NCBI GenBank assembly: GCA_000403275.2
Contig: KE159599.1
Coordinates: 645,391-709,390 of the forward strand
Length of the DNA: 64,000 nt
Direction: 5' to 3'
DNA from: Lachnospiraceae bacterium 28-4
Lineage (GTDB): Bacteria; Bacillota; Clostridia; Lachnospirales; Lachnospiraceae
Part shown: positions 36,028 through 43,869 of the stretch, one piece after another
Layout: every line of letters begins with the position of its first letter
Position numbering within the stretch: the stretch's first letter is position 1
The notes under the pieces: generated by a model
What the model was told of the DNA's origin: nothing
Seen by the model: the letters and a program-made list of their open reading frames with translations, nothing else
Database searches by the model: none
Translations under genes and position numbers: made by a program

Positions 36028-37563
36028 TTAAAACCCCTGATAAATAAACTCTGCCGCACTATAATCCGGCCCGTAATGCCCCAGCAATATGATATAAAAT
36101 AGCAGGGCATACCACAAAGCAAAGCGGAACAGAACGGGCTTTTTCTCTATCCGCTCCCTTACGGAACCTTTTTGGTGAAGCAGGGAGACCGCAAGCAGCA
36201 GAAGCAAAGATACTATGGCGATAACCGTTTCGATCACATCCAGGCCGAGCGTAAAAATCCCGCCCCTAAGCAAGTCGCCCACATTCCATACGCCGACCGC
36301 ACTGGCAAGCATCCGGCATGCATCCGTCGTGGAAGCTGCCCGGAAAAATACAAAGCCGATATTCACAAGGAAAAATGTTCGCAGCACACGGAACCCGTCT
36401 ACCCATTTACTTTTGGCGTCAATGGAAAGTTTTTCCATGCACTTTCGAAAGAAAGGGGCAAGCAGTTCCCCGGAAACGATATAGAACCAGTGCAGCAGAC
36501 CGGAGCCGATCACGAATTTCCAGTCCCCGCCATGCCATATTCCTACCGTAAACCAGAGGATGAGCATAGCAAGAAATGTAGTCAGCTGCTTTCCTCTTTT
36601 TTTGCCGAACTTTTTCCGCAGTTTCTTCCCCAACTCCATAAACATGTTGGTGCGCAGAAGGGGATAGAATACATATTCTTTCATCCATACGCCCAGACTG
36701 ATATGCCACCTCCGCCAATATTCCGAAATATTTTTTGAAAAAAACGGAGTTTCAAAGTTCTCCGGCAGACGAATGCCAAAAGTCTGCGACATGCCGAGCA
36801 CAATGTCCATGGAACCCGAAAAATTAGTATAAAGCTGGAAGGCAAAGCATATTGTCGCGATCCATATATAACTGCCGGGGTAGGCGGTATAATTGTCGTA
36901 CACGGTATTCACCACAATATTCATCCGTTCCGATATGACAAGGGTCTTAAAAAATCCCCAAACCATCCGCTGGAGGCCGAACGTAACCTGGCGGTAGCCA
37001 AACGGATGGGGCTCAAAAAACTGCTCCCCGTCTTCCCGGTACCGCAGGATCGGCCCGGACAGAATCGATGGAAAATACATCCCGTATAAAGCGGTCTTAA
37101 AAAAATTCTTCTGCGGTTTCGCAATTCCGTTGTATACATCCACAATATATCCTAAAATGGAAAAAGTATAAAAAGAAATACCCAGCGGAACAAGAAAATC
37201 AAATACTCCGATCATTTCTCCCTGTGCGCCGCACAAAAACGCAGCCGCATTGATCGTATAGATGCCGAAGTTAATATATTTCAGAACGACCAACGCGCCT
37301 ATTAAAAGCAAAAGCGCCGCGGCCAGGGCCCACCGGCGTTTCTTCACATCCTCCGTCCCCGCCATCACACGGACGGCGCCATAGGCTGTCAGACAGGCGG
37401 CGGCAGGATACAGGATCAATAAACCGTTTCCCGTCAGCAGATAAAAAGCTGCGCTGGCAAAAAGCAAAAATACCCATTGCGTTTTTCGGGGAATCAGATA
37501 ATATATAAGTAATATGAAAGTGTAAAAGCATAAAAAATAAAAAGAAGTAAAACTTGCTGGCAT
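36028..37563 (-). CDS. MBOAT O-acyltransferase
   Basis: 511 residues, about eleven membrane segments. Key motifs: MYFPSILSGPILRY, LYTNFSGSMDIVLG, YWRRWHISLGVWMKEYVFYPL and the catalytic His in TVGIWHGGDWKF. It differs from the other two MBOATs here by the NFSGSMD block and by lacking the PLGG signature, so it is a separate subgroup. Close to a VOC protein (divergent, 52 bases away), an acyl carrier protein and an FkbH-like enzyme, it may receive acyl groups from that carrier. AAAGGA precedes the ATG. Confidence 0.9.
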   Translation of the reverse strand: MPASFTSFYFLCFYTFILLIYYLIPRKTQWVFLLFASAAFYLLTGNGLLILYPAAACLTAYGAVRVMAGTEDVKKRRWALAAALLLLIGALVVLKYINFGIYTINAAAFLCGAQGEMIGVFDFLVPLGISFYTFSILGYIVDVYNGIAKPQKNFFKTALYGMYFPSILSGPILRYREDGEQFFEPHPFGYRQVTFGLQRMVWGFFKTLVISERMNIVVNTVYDNYTAYPGSYIWIATICFAFQLYTNFSGSMDIVLGMSQTFGIRLPENFETPFFSKNISEYWRRWHISLGVWMKEYVFYPLLRTNMFMELGKKLRKKFGKKRGKQLTTFLAMLILWFTVGIWHGGDWKFVIGSGLLHWFYIVSGELLAPFFRKCMEKLSIDAKSKWVDGFRVLRTFFLVNIGFVFFRAASTTDACRMLASAVGVWNVGDLLRGGIFTLGLDVIETVIAIVSLLLLLAVSLLHQKGSVRERIEKKPVLFRFALWYALLFYIILLGHYGPDYSAAEFIYQGF

Positions 37564-37615
37564 ATAACGGTTTCCTTTCCGGCTGCTGCTTTACTTATTT
37601 CAGTGAGGTATTGTC

Positions 37616-38026
37616 ATGAATCATTTAAAAGTACACCATATCGGATATTTAGTCAAACATATCGACAAAGCCCTATCGGAGTTTGAACGGCTCGGATATG
37701 CCGCCGTTTCCCAAGTCGTTTTCGACGGCATCAGGAAGATCCATATCTGCTTTATAGAAAAAGACGGCTATCGGATAGAACTGGTTTCTCCTGCCGACAG
37801 CTCATCCGTCGTTGCCGGCCTGATAAAAAAATATAAGAACAGCCCTTACCATCTCTGTTACGAAACGCCGGATCTCGATGCCTCTCTGGCCGCTTTGGCC
37901 GGGGAAGGATTTACCGCCATCGACATGCCCACCCCTGCCCCTGCCTTACAGAACAGACGGGTGGTATTCCTGATGAATCCTTTTCTTGGCATGATCGAAC
38001 TCCTTGAAAACCGGTTTCCGGAATAG
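37616..38026 (+). CDS. VOC (glyoxalase-fold) family protein
   Basis: 136 residues in two beta-alpha-beta-beta-beta modules. The N-terminus VHHIGYLVKHIDKALSEFE supplies a His metal ligand, and FIEKDGYRIELVSP a Glu; MIELLEN near the end could give the last ligand. The pattern resembles methylmalonyl-CoA epimerase-like VOC enzymes. Lying beside FkbH and ACP genes, it may act on the acyl unit, but the reaction is unknown. GAGG is 7 bases before the ATG. Convergent with the ACP gene. Confidence 0.8.
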   Translation: MNHLKVHHIGYLVKHIDKALSEFERLGYAAVSQVVFDGIRKIHICFIEKDGYRIELVSPADSSSVVAGLIKKYKNSPYHLCYETPDLDASLAALAGEGFTAIDMPTPAPALQNRRVVFLMNPFLGMIELLENRFPE

Positions 38027-38069
38027 AAACCGGCCTTCCTTTCCTGTTTGCAAATTTCCGGAGCTGGTA

Positions 38070-38315
38070 TCAATCCTTGATCTGGCCCATAATAATATCG
38101 GCCATTTCTCCCACGTTCTTCATGGCCACTACCTGTCCCATGGAGAACTTGATGCCGAACTCCTGCTCCACGGCTGCAATCAAATTGATATGTTCCAGGG
38201 AATCCCAGTCTTCGATATCATCCGCCGTGGTCTCTTCCTTCACTACGATCGACTCGTCGTCGAATACATCCTGGAATACTCCGTTTAAAGTTTCAAATAC
38301 TTCTTCTCTCGTCAT
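38070..38315 (-). CDS. Acyl carrier protein
   Basis: 81 residues, acidic, four-helix carrier-protein pattern. The phosphopantetheine attachment Ser is in EDWDSLEHINLI (Ser39). It is not next to fatty-acid genes; instead its start is 5 bases from the end of an FkbH-like gene, the arrangement used for glyceryl-ACP formation in methoxymalonate pathways and comparable to DltC in D-alanylation. A dedicated carrier for a wall-polymer acyl group is the likely role. Confidence 0.9.
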   Translation of the reverse strand: MTREEVFETLNGVFQDVFDDESIVVKEETTADDIEDWDSLEHINLIAAVEQEFGIKFSMGQVVAMKNVGEMADIIMGQIKD

Positions 38316-38319
38316 TGTT

Positions 38320-40107
38320 TCATTCCCTTTCCATTTCCACTTCTATATATTTATTTTTCTTCTCATAAATTTCCGGTATTTCATATAGCCATACGGTATT
38401 GCCTTCTTCGTCCTCTTTTATTTTGCCAAACCCCTGCAATCCGTAAAAATTTTCCACCATTTTATTTTTTGCCGTAGGATAATAATAACCCAGAATCCTT
38501 TCTATCCCTTCCTTCCGGCTCTCTTCCACCAACCTGTCCATCATGGCGAACTCCATATCCCGTTTCAGCACCCGGCAGCTCATAATCCACAGATCGATGT
38601 GGAGTTCCTCTTCTTTCTTATGCCCGATCACGACGGACACCACGCCATTATCCCCGAACTTATCTTCCAGCTTTCCATAAAGAGTGATGTACTCCCCGTC
38701 TGCCGCTGCCTGTTCGATCTCTCCCTGCGTATATCTTCTCGTTGTCAGATTGAACTGATTGCTCTTATTCGTCAGCTGGGCGATCCTGGCCATATACACG
38801 GGTTCAAAGGAACGGATCGTCCCCTTCATTCCAAGAGATTTCAAATATTCCCCATAATCTGCAAATCCCGTCTGCTGTTTCTCACGCATCCGGTTGGCCC
38901 TGTACATATCGCTTCTCCTCCTGTCATCTTCCGACAGGGAAGTCACTTCAAAAAAACCCGACCGATCCAATACGCGTATATATTGCTCCGGTCTGCCGAT
39001 CTCCGGCGCCGCCGCCGGCGTCTGCATCCTGACAATCTCCCTCTCGGCAGGATTATCATCCACGAATACCAGGCTTTCCGGCAGAATATTCAACTCTGCA
39101 GCGATATCCTCCAGATTCTTGCTCTTCGGCTCCCAGTTGGCCTTGATCACGATAAAATCATCCGGCTTCAAAGTTCCCGCCGGATGCTCCAATCCCGCCA
39201 TAGCGTTTTCTTCCTCGTTCTTGGAATTGATGTTGAGCATCACGCCGATATCTTTCTGGGCTTTTATATAACTCTGAAACTCTGCATATACCTGCCCCAT
39301 GGAAGTCTCCTGTCCGATCTCCAGATTATCCGCTCCGTCATCCCCTACGACTCCCCCCCACAGCGTATTGTCCAGGTCCAGAACAAGGGCCTTTTTGTTC
39401 TTCCCGAAAACCGCTTTTATAATATTGCACAAATTGTATGCAAATTCCGGAATGGCCTGCATACAAAGACAATATTTATACATATGCCAGTAAAAAGGAT
39501 CCGACCACTTGTCCAGTCCATAGGCTGCCGAAATATAATTAATATCATTAATATAAAAATTCTCATGAGTTTCCCCATATTGATAAAAACGTTCGTTCAA
39601 ACGCGTCAGGAAACGAGTTCTCCCGCTGATGGCCGCCCCGTCCTGATTTCCCAACAGGCGGTAGAAAGGATATTCAAAATTATTCTGTATCACCGGGCAA
39701 TGGTAATCGGCTTCCAGTTTGTCCCACATCGCGCTAAAATGCCCGAACTGCTCCTCCAGCAAAGCCTCTGTCTCTTCCCGTCCGTCTCCCGGCTTGGGAC
39801 AGGCCGTCACGTTCCTGCCGCTGGTATGGATATAGATCACATCCGGCGCAAAATCCTTCAACCGTTCGTTCCCGAACATGGCATCCTGAAAGTATTGACC
39901 GTATTCCGACTCATAAAACTCCGGTTCAATCCCCTGATGCAGAAGAAAAAGTTCCAGAATACGGATAATATCGTGAGTAGTACTTCCTCCCAGAACCGCT
40001 ATTTTCTTCCGGATCCTCACTCCCTCTTCCGCCAGAAGAACCCTTCTTAGCTTCTTTGCATTCTTTAAAATATATTCACTGTCAAAAGGATATTCTAACT
40101 CTCTCAA
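38320..40107 (-). CDS. FkbH-like HAD-IIIC protein
   Basis: About 595 residues. The central HAD domain has LVLDLDNTLWGGVVGDDG (nucleophile Asp) and VFVDDNPAEREIV; the C-terminal part has the GNAT-like region of the FkbH family (LTNKSNQFNLTTRR, IDLWIMSCRVLKRDMEF). FkbH proteins take a glyceryl group from 1,3-bisphosphoglycerate and load it on ACP; the ACP gene follows immediately. I place the start at TTG 40107, where GGAG lies about 9 bases upstream and the protein begins LRELEYPFDSEYI as in relatives; ATGs at 40122 and 40140 lack a site. Confidence 0.88.
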   Translation of the reverse strand: MRELEYPFDSEYILKNAKKLRRVLLAEEGVRIRKKIAVLGGSTTHDIIRILELFLLHQGIEPEFYESEYGQYFQDAMFGNERLKDFAPDVIYIHTSGRNVTACPKPGDGREETEALLEEQFGHFSAMWDKLEADYHCPVIQNNFEYPFYRLLGNQDGAAISGRTRFLTRLNERFYQYGETHENFYINDINYISAAYGLDKWSDPFYWHMYKYCLCMQAIPEFAYNLCNIIKAVFGKNKKALVLDLDNTLWGGVVGDDGADNLEIGQETSMGQVYAEFQSYIKAQKDIGVMLNINSKNEEENAMAGLEHPAGTLKPDDFIVIKANWEPKSKNLEDIAAELNILPESLVFVDDNPAEREIVRMQTPAAAPEIGRPEQYIRVLDRSGFFEVTSLSEDDRRRSDMYRANRMREKQQTGFADYGEYLKSLGMKGTIRSFEPVYMARIAQLTNKSNQFNLTTRRYTQGEIEQAAADGEYITLYGKLEDKFGDNGVVSVVIGHKKEEELHIDLWIMSCRVLKRDMEFAMMDRLVEESRKEGIERILGYYYPTAKNKMVENFYGLQGFGKIKEDEEGNTVWLYEIPEIYEKKNKYIEVEMERE

Positions 40108-40166
40108 ACTGCCTCTCTCCATTTTTCTGCTTTTTCGCATATATAAACCATGCGTCCAATGCCCAA

Positions 40167-40199
40167 AGGCGGATGCCTGAACATCCGCCTAACATTTTA
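40167..40199 (-). promoter_or_regulatory. FkbH promoter and leader hairpin
   Basis: On the minus strand an extended -10 TGGTAAAAT (TAAAAT at 40194-40199) is followed by a 9-bp stem AGGCGGATG/CATCCGCCT (40167-40190). The hairpin could end transcription of the upstream SGNH gene or act as a leader structure for FkbH. No clear T-run follows. Confidence 0.45.
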
Positions 40200-40225
40200 C
40201 CATACTTTGCTATTTACCGCCACCT

Positions 40226-41275
40226 CTAATTATTTTTTTCAGCCTCATATTCCAGAATAATTTCCGATAGTTTCTCCGCATATTTCCGCCGCCCTTTTTC
40301 CGACAGATGTATGCCGTCTTCCAGATATTCATCTGCGGAATAAGTATCCAGCCCGATCCCTTCATAGGCATTCAAAAACAACGTATGCATATCTGCGGAA
40401 ACATTGCCGCATACTCTGTAATATTCCACCAGCTTGCCGCCGCCGTTACTCACCATATTTCCATCGCCCAGGTAAGAACCGTCTTTGCCCCAGAACTGTG
40501 CATAGTTCGGTGAACAAAGCACGATCGTCGCATCTGGAAAGGAGTCCCGCAGTCTTTGTATCGCTATGCGCAAAGCCCCTACATAAGTATATTCATCATA
40601 AATATCATCCTCATCGTTCAACGGTATCCCGCTCAGGAAATCATTCATCCCATATTCGATCACAAAATAATCCGTATTGGAGAAATCACACATAGCGAAT
40701 ACTTCGCCCGCCCGATGGCCATCCAGAATCTTAGCATCCACATTTCCGCAGATAGCGTGTACGACCCCCTGAAGGCAGCGGGAACTCCATTCTTCATAGG
40801 TAGATTTTTCATAGTTGGTCAGCGCCGCCGTCGTCCCCCCCATTGCCAGATTATACACATCCGCATCGCAATATACTCCTGTCAGATAGGCAATACCCGA
40901 TTCATCCCGGTAACCGTCCAGAATACTGTCTCCCAGAAAAACGATCTGCATTCTGTTGACCGCCGGCTGCTCAGGAATCGGCTCCGCCACTTCCTTTTGC
41001 TCGATTTCCGGTTCATGCAGCTGCTCTGGGTCCACCACCATCTCCTCCTGGGGCGGCTCCGGCTCTATAACCTGTGCCGACTCATTTTCCATATTCATTT
41101 CTTCCGTCGCCTTCGGAACCTCATTGCGGGATTCCTCCTCGATCACAACTGCGTCCCCCGCCGCATCTTCCGGGAGAACATCTTCTTTTGCCGTGTTTTT
41201 CCCGCATCCCATCAGCAATACCGCCGACAGAATAAGAACCGCCGTTACTTTTAATTTTTCCATAACCATCCTCAT
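40226..41275 (-). CDS. SGNH/GDSL-family lipoprotein
   Basis: 349 residues. A signal peptide ends with the lipobox LLMGC (Cys about 24), so it is lipid-anchored outside. An acidic Pro/Glu-rich spacer leads to an SGNH domain: FLGDSILDG (nucleophile Ser), YNLAMGGTT, EYGMNDFLSG (block III) and DGIHLSEKG (catalytic His). All catalytic residues are present, unlike the related protein at 18.2 kb. It may add or remove acyl groups on surface glycans next to the FkbH/ACP/MBOAT genes. AAAGGA precedes the ATG. Confidence 0.88.
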   Translation of the reverse strand: MRMVMEKLKVTAVLILSAVLLMGCGKNTAKEDVLPEDAAGDAVVIEEESRNEVPKATEEMNMENESAQVIEPEPPQEEMVVDPEQLHEPEIEQKEVAEPIPEQPAVNRMQIVFLGDSILDGYRDESGIAYLTGVYCDADVYNLAMGGTTAALTNYEKSTYEEWSSRCLQGVVHAICGNVDAKILDGHRAGEVFAMCDFSNTDYFVIEYGMNDFLSGIPLNDEDDIYDEYTYVGALRIAIQRLRDSFPDATIVLCSPNYAQFWGKDGSYLGDGNMVSNGGGKLVEYYRVCGNVSADMHTLFLNAYEGIGLDTYSADEYLEDGIHLSEKGRRKYAEKLSEIILEYEAEKNN

Positions 41276-41324
41276 TGCAACATCCTTTCTGTATATTTAT
41301 TGCATTTATGTCCATGTTTATATT

Positions 41325-41333
41325 ATTATAACA
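41325..41333 (-). promoter_or_regulatory. Extended -10 promoter of the SGNH lipoprotein gene
   Basis: TGTTATAAT on the minus strand, 50 bases before the gene start; no convincing -35 is seen, as allowed for extended -10 promoters. Confidence 0.5.
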
Positions 41334-41448
41334 TATTTTTTGTTTTGGAATGCCCTTTCGTCTATTCTTAAGGAAATGTTCCACAGACCTTAAAGAAAAC
41401 TTAATATTATCCTATTGCGGTAATATATGGAAAGTAATGAGGTTTTTT

Positions 41449-42879
41449 ATGATATTTAACTCTATGGCATTTGCCGTATTTTTACCAACTATTTTTATTT
41501 TATACTGGATCTGCCCTGCAAAATACCGCTACATCTTCCTTCTTGCAGCCAGCTTTTATTTTTATATGGCAATGGATAAGCGATATGCCCTTCTTCTTTT
41601 ATCCATTGCCATAGTTTCCTTTTTCCTCGCATTGGCTCTCCAGTCCGCCGCTTCCCTGCCGGATAAAGGATGGGATGGGGACAGGAAAAGATGTTTATTG
41701 AAAAAAATATATCTGCTGGCAGGAATTATCCTTTTGGCCGGTTGTTTAATCTTACTTAAATATACGGGCTTTTTTTTCGAAGCCGCCGGTCTGCCATCCC
41801 CTGCTATACAGCTTATGCTGCCGGTAGGAATTTCATTCTATACCTTTCAGACATTGGGATACTTAATCGATATCTACAGGGAAAAATATCCTGCGGAACG
41901 GCACTTCGGCTATTACTGCCTGTTCGTTTCTTTTTTCCCCCAACTTCTCTCCGGCCCCATCGGCCGGGGCGACGCGCTTCTGCCCCAATTCAAAAAAACA
42001 CGTATCTTCAATCCTGCCCAGGCATCTTACGGCCTGAAGCTGATGTCCGTGGGATATTTTAAAAAATTAGTTGTCGCCGAACTGCTGGCGCCCGTGGTAA
42101 ACAGCATTTACGACCACCCCGGCGATTACAGCGGCCTGGTATTTCCTGTCGCCACCGTCATGTTTGCCGTTCAGATCTATTGTGATTTCTCAGGATATAC
42201 GGACATTGCCATCGGCTGCGCCAAACTTTTCGGGATAGAACTCCAGGAGAACTTTAAAAGCCCTTATTTTTCCCATAGCATCCGGGAATTCTGGAGCCGT
42301 TGGCATATTTCCCTTTCCACATGGTTCCGGGATTATGTATATATCCCTCTGGGCGGCAGCCGCAAAGGATCTTTCCGCCATTGCCGGAATCTGCTCCTCA
42401 CCTTCCTGGTCAGCGGGCTTTGGCACGGAGCCGGCTTTCCTTATATCATATGGGGAGCTGTCCATGGCATTTATCAGATCCTGGAAACATTCCTGAACCC
42501 CAGGCGTCGGCGCGGTTTTTTCTTCCTCCTGCTCACTTTCGCAGAAGTATGCTTCGCATGGGTATTTTTCCGGGCCAATACCTTACCGGACGCATGGCGT
42601 ATTCTTTCCCTCAGTTTCCACGGAATCGGAAGTCCCGGCAACTACTTAAAAAACGCCGTCATCTCCCTGGATATGTCTTATGCTTATATGATATATTTAT
42701 GCATCCCTGTGCTGCTTTTGGCGGCCTACGACTACGCTTCCCTGAAAACTGACGTTATCGCCCGTATCTCATCCTGGAAGCCCTGGGCCCGTTACTCTGT
42801 TTATATTCTTTTTTTACTTGTTATCCTGTTATTTTCCGAGAAAGGAGTATCGACTGAATTTTATTATTTTCAGTTCTGA
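41449..42879 (+). CDS. MBOAT O-acyltransferase
   Basis: About 476 residues, multi-pass. It has SFFPQLLSGPIGRG, YCDFSGYTDIAIG, FWSRWHISLSTWFRDYVYIPLGG and the catalytic SGLWHGAGFPYIIWG, typical of AlgI-type MBOATs. The start at 41449 (MIFNSMAF) has GAGG at 6 bases; longer frames have no ribosome site. The next gene, an SGNH-like partner, begins 12 bases after its stop, forming a two-gene operon. Acyl donor and glycan are unknown. Confidence 0.92.
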   Translation: MIFNSMAFAVFLPTIFILYWICPAKYRYIFLLAASFYFYMAMDKRYALLLLSIAIVSFFLALALQSAASLPDKGWDGDRKRCLLKKIYLLAGIILLAGCLILLKYTGFFFEAAGLPSPAIQLMLPVGISFYTFQTLGYLIDIYREKYPAERHFGYYCLFVSFFPQLLSGPIGRGDALLPQFKKTRIFNPAQASYGLKLMSVGYFKKLVVAELLAPVVNSIYDHPGDYSGLVFPVATVMFAVQIYCDFSGYTDIAIGCAKLFGIELQENFKSPYFSHSIREFWSRWHISLSTWFRDYVYIPLGGSRKGSFRHCRNLLLTFLVSGLWHGAGFPYIIWGAVHGIYQILETFLNPRRRRGFFFLLLTFAEVCFAWVFFRANTLPDAWRILSLSFHGIGSPGNYLKNAVISLDMSYAYMIYLCIPVLLLAAYDYASLKTDVIARISSWKPWARYSVYILFLLVILLFSEKGVSTEFYYFQF

Positions 42880-42890
42880 TATAGAAAATT

Positions 42891-43835
42891 ATGAAAAAAA
42901 TTATGTTATTTTTATTAAAATGCCTCGCCGTATCCCTCGCCGCTTTCTCTTTGCTCCTGCTCCTGAACTACCGCTACCTGCAGGTCATGGAAGAGCCTTA
43001 CAGCGATGCCGACAAATTCCATTATATGGATTCTTCTTACAACAATATTCAAATCTGCAATATCGGCAGTTCCCACGGAGAATATGCTTTTACTTATAAA
43101 GATCTGACAAAAGAACAGGGCTATGAGTGCTTTAACTTTGCCATGTCCAGCCAGACCTACGACTACGATTACGCTATCCTGTCCATGTACCAAAAACATT
43201 TTTCCGATTCATGCCTGATGTTTATTCCTGTTTCCTATTTTTCCTTCAATAACGAAGTGGTGGATGAAAAAGAAAAACAGTTTTTAAGCGCCAAATATTA
43301 TACCTTTTTATCGCCCAAATACATTCCTTCCTACGATCCCTATATCGACCTGGTTACAAACCGGCTCCCCATTCTTTCCGCCGGAGAAGATATCATAAAG
43401 CTACTGCCCTCCTTATCCATCAAAGCTCATGCCGCAGAAGCAGAACCTTCCTTCCAGGAAAAGGCGCGGAACCGCTACCACCGCCATATGGATAACAAGG
43501 AAAACTATTTCCTCCCCGAAAGAATCGACAATCTGTATGATATCCTCACATTTTGCGAAGACAACCATATCACTCCCGTTTTAATTACCACACCTTATAC
43601 CGGCCTTTACTCCGATCTGTTCTCCCGGGAATTTAAAGCAGAATTCTATCAGACGATAAACGCCATTTCTCAACAAAGCGGCGTTCCCTATTATGATTAT
43701 TCCGAGGATGAGCGTTTTTCCGATGCACTGGATTATTTTTCCGACGCAGATCATTTGAACGAAGAAGGCTCTTCCTATTTTATGGAAATCATAGAAAAAG
43801 AAATTCCCGAATTTCGGGAATTTCTTCAAAAATAG
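42891..43835 (+). CDS. SGNH-like partner of the MBOAT (DltD-like)
   Basis: 314 residues with an N-terminal membrane anchor (about 5-26). NIGSSHGEYAF gives the GSS(H) nucleophile block and FSDADHLNEEG the Asp-His pair, the pattern of DltD/PatB-type partners of MBOATs. It likely completes acyl transfer outside the membrane. Its last codons encode, on the other strand, the terminator of the convergent gene. Confidence 0.82.
   Translation: MKKIMLFLLKCLAVSLAAFSLLLLLNYRYLQVMEEPYSDADKFHYMDSSYNNIQICNIGSSHGEYAFTYKDLTKEQGYECFNFAMSSQTYDYDYAILSMYQKHFSDSCLMFIPVSYFSFNNEVVDEKEKQFLSAKYYTFLSPKYIPSYDPYIDLVTNRLPILSAGEDIIKLLPSLSIKAHAAEAEPSFQEKARNRYHRHMDNKENYFLPERIDNLYDILTFCEDNHITPVLITTPYTGLYSDLFSREFKAEFYQTINAISQQSGVPYYDYSEDERFSDALDYFSDADHLNEEGSSYFMEIIEKEIPEFREFLQK
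43795..43824 (-). terminator. Terminator embedded in the end of a convergent gene
   Basis: On the minus strand GAAATTCCCG (43815-43824) pairs with CGGGAATTTC (43800-43809), then CTTTTTC follows. It lies 45 bases after the stop of the membrane-protein gene at 43870 and inside the last codons of the convergent SGNH gene. Confidence 0.8.
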
Positions 43836-43869
43836 CTCTTTCATTTATGGCGTCTTTCTTCTGTAGCTG

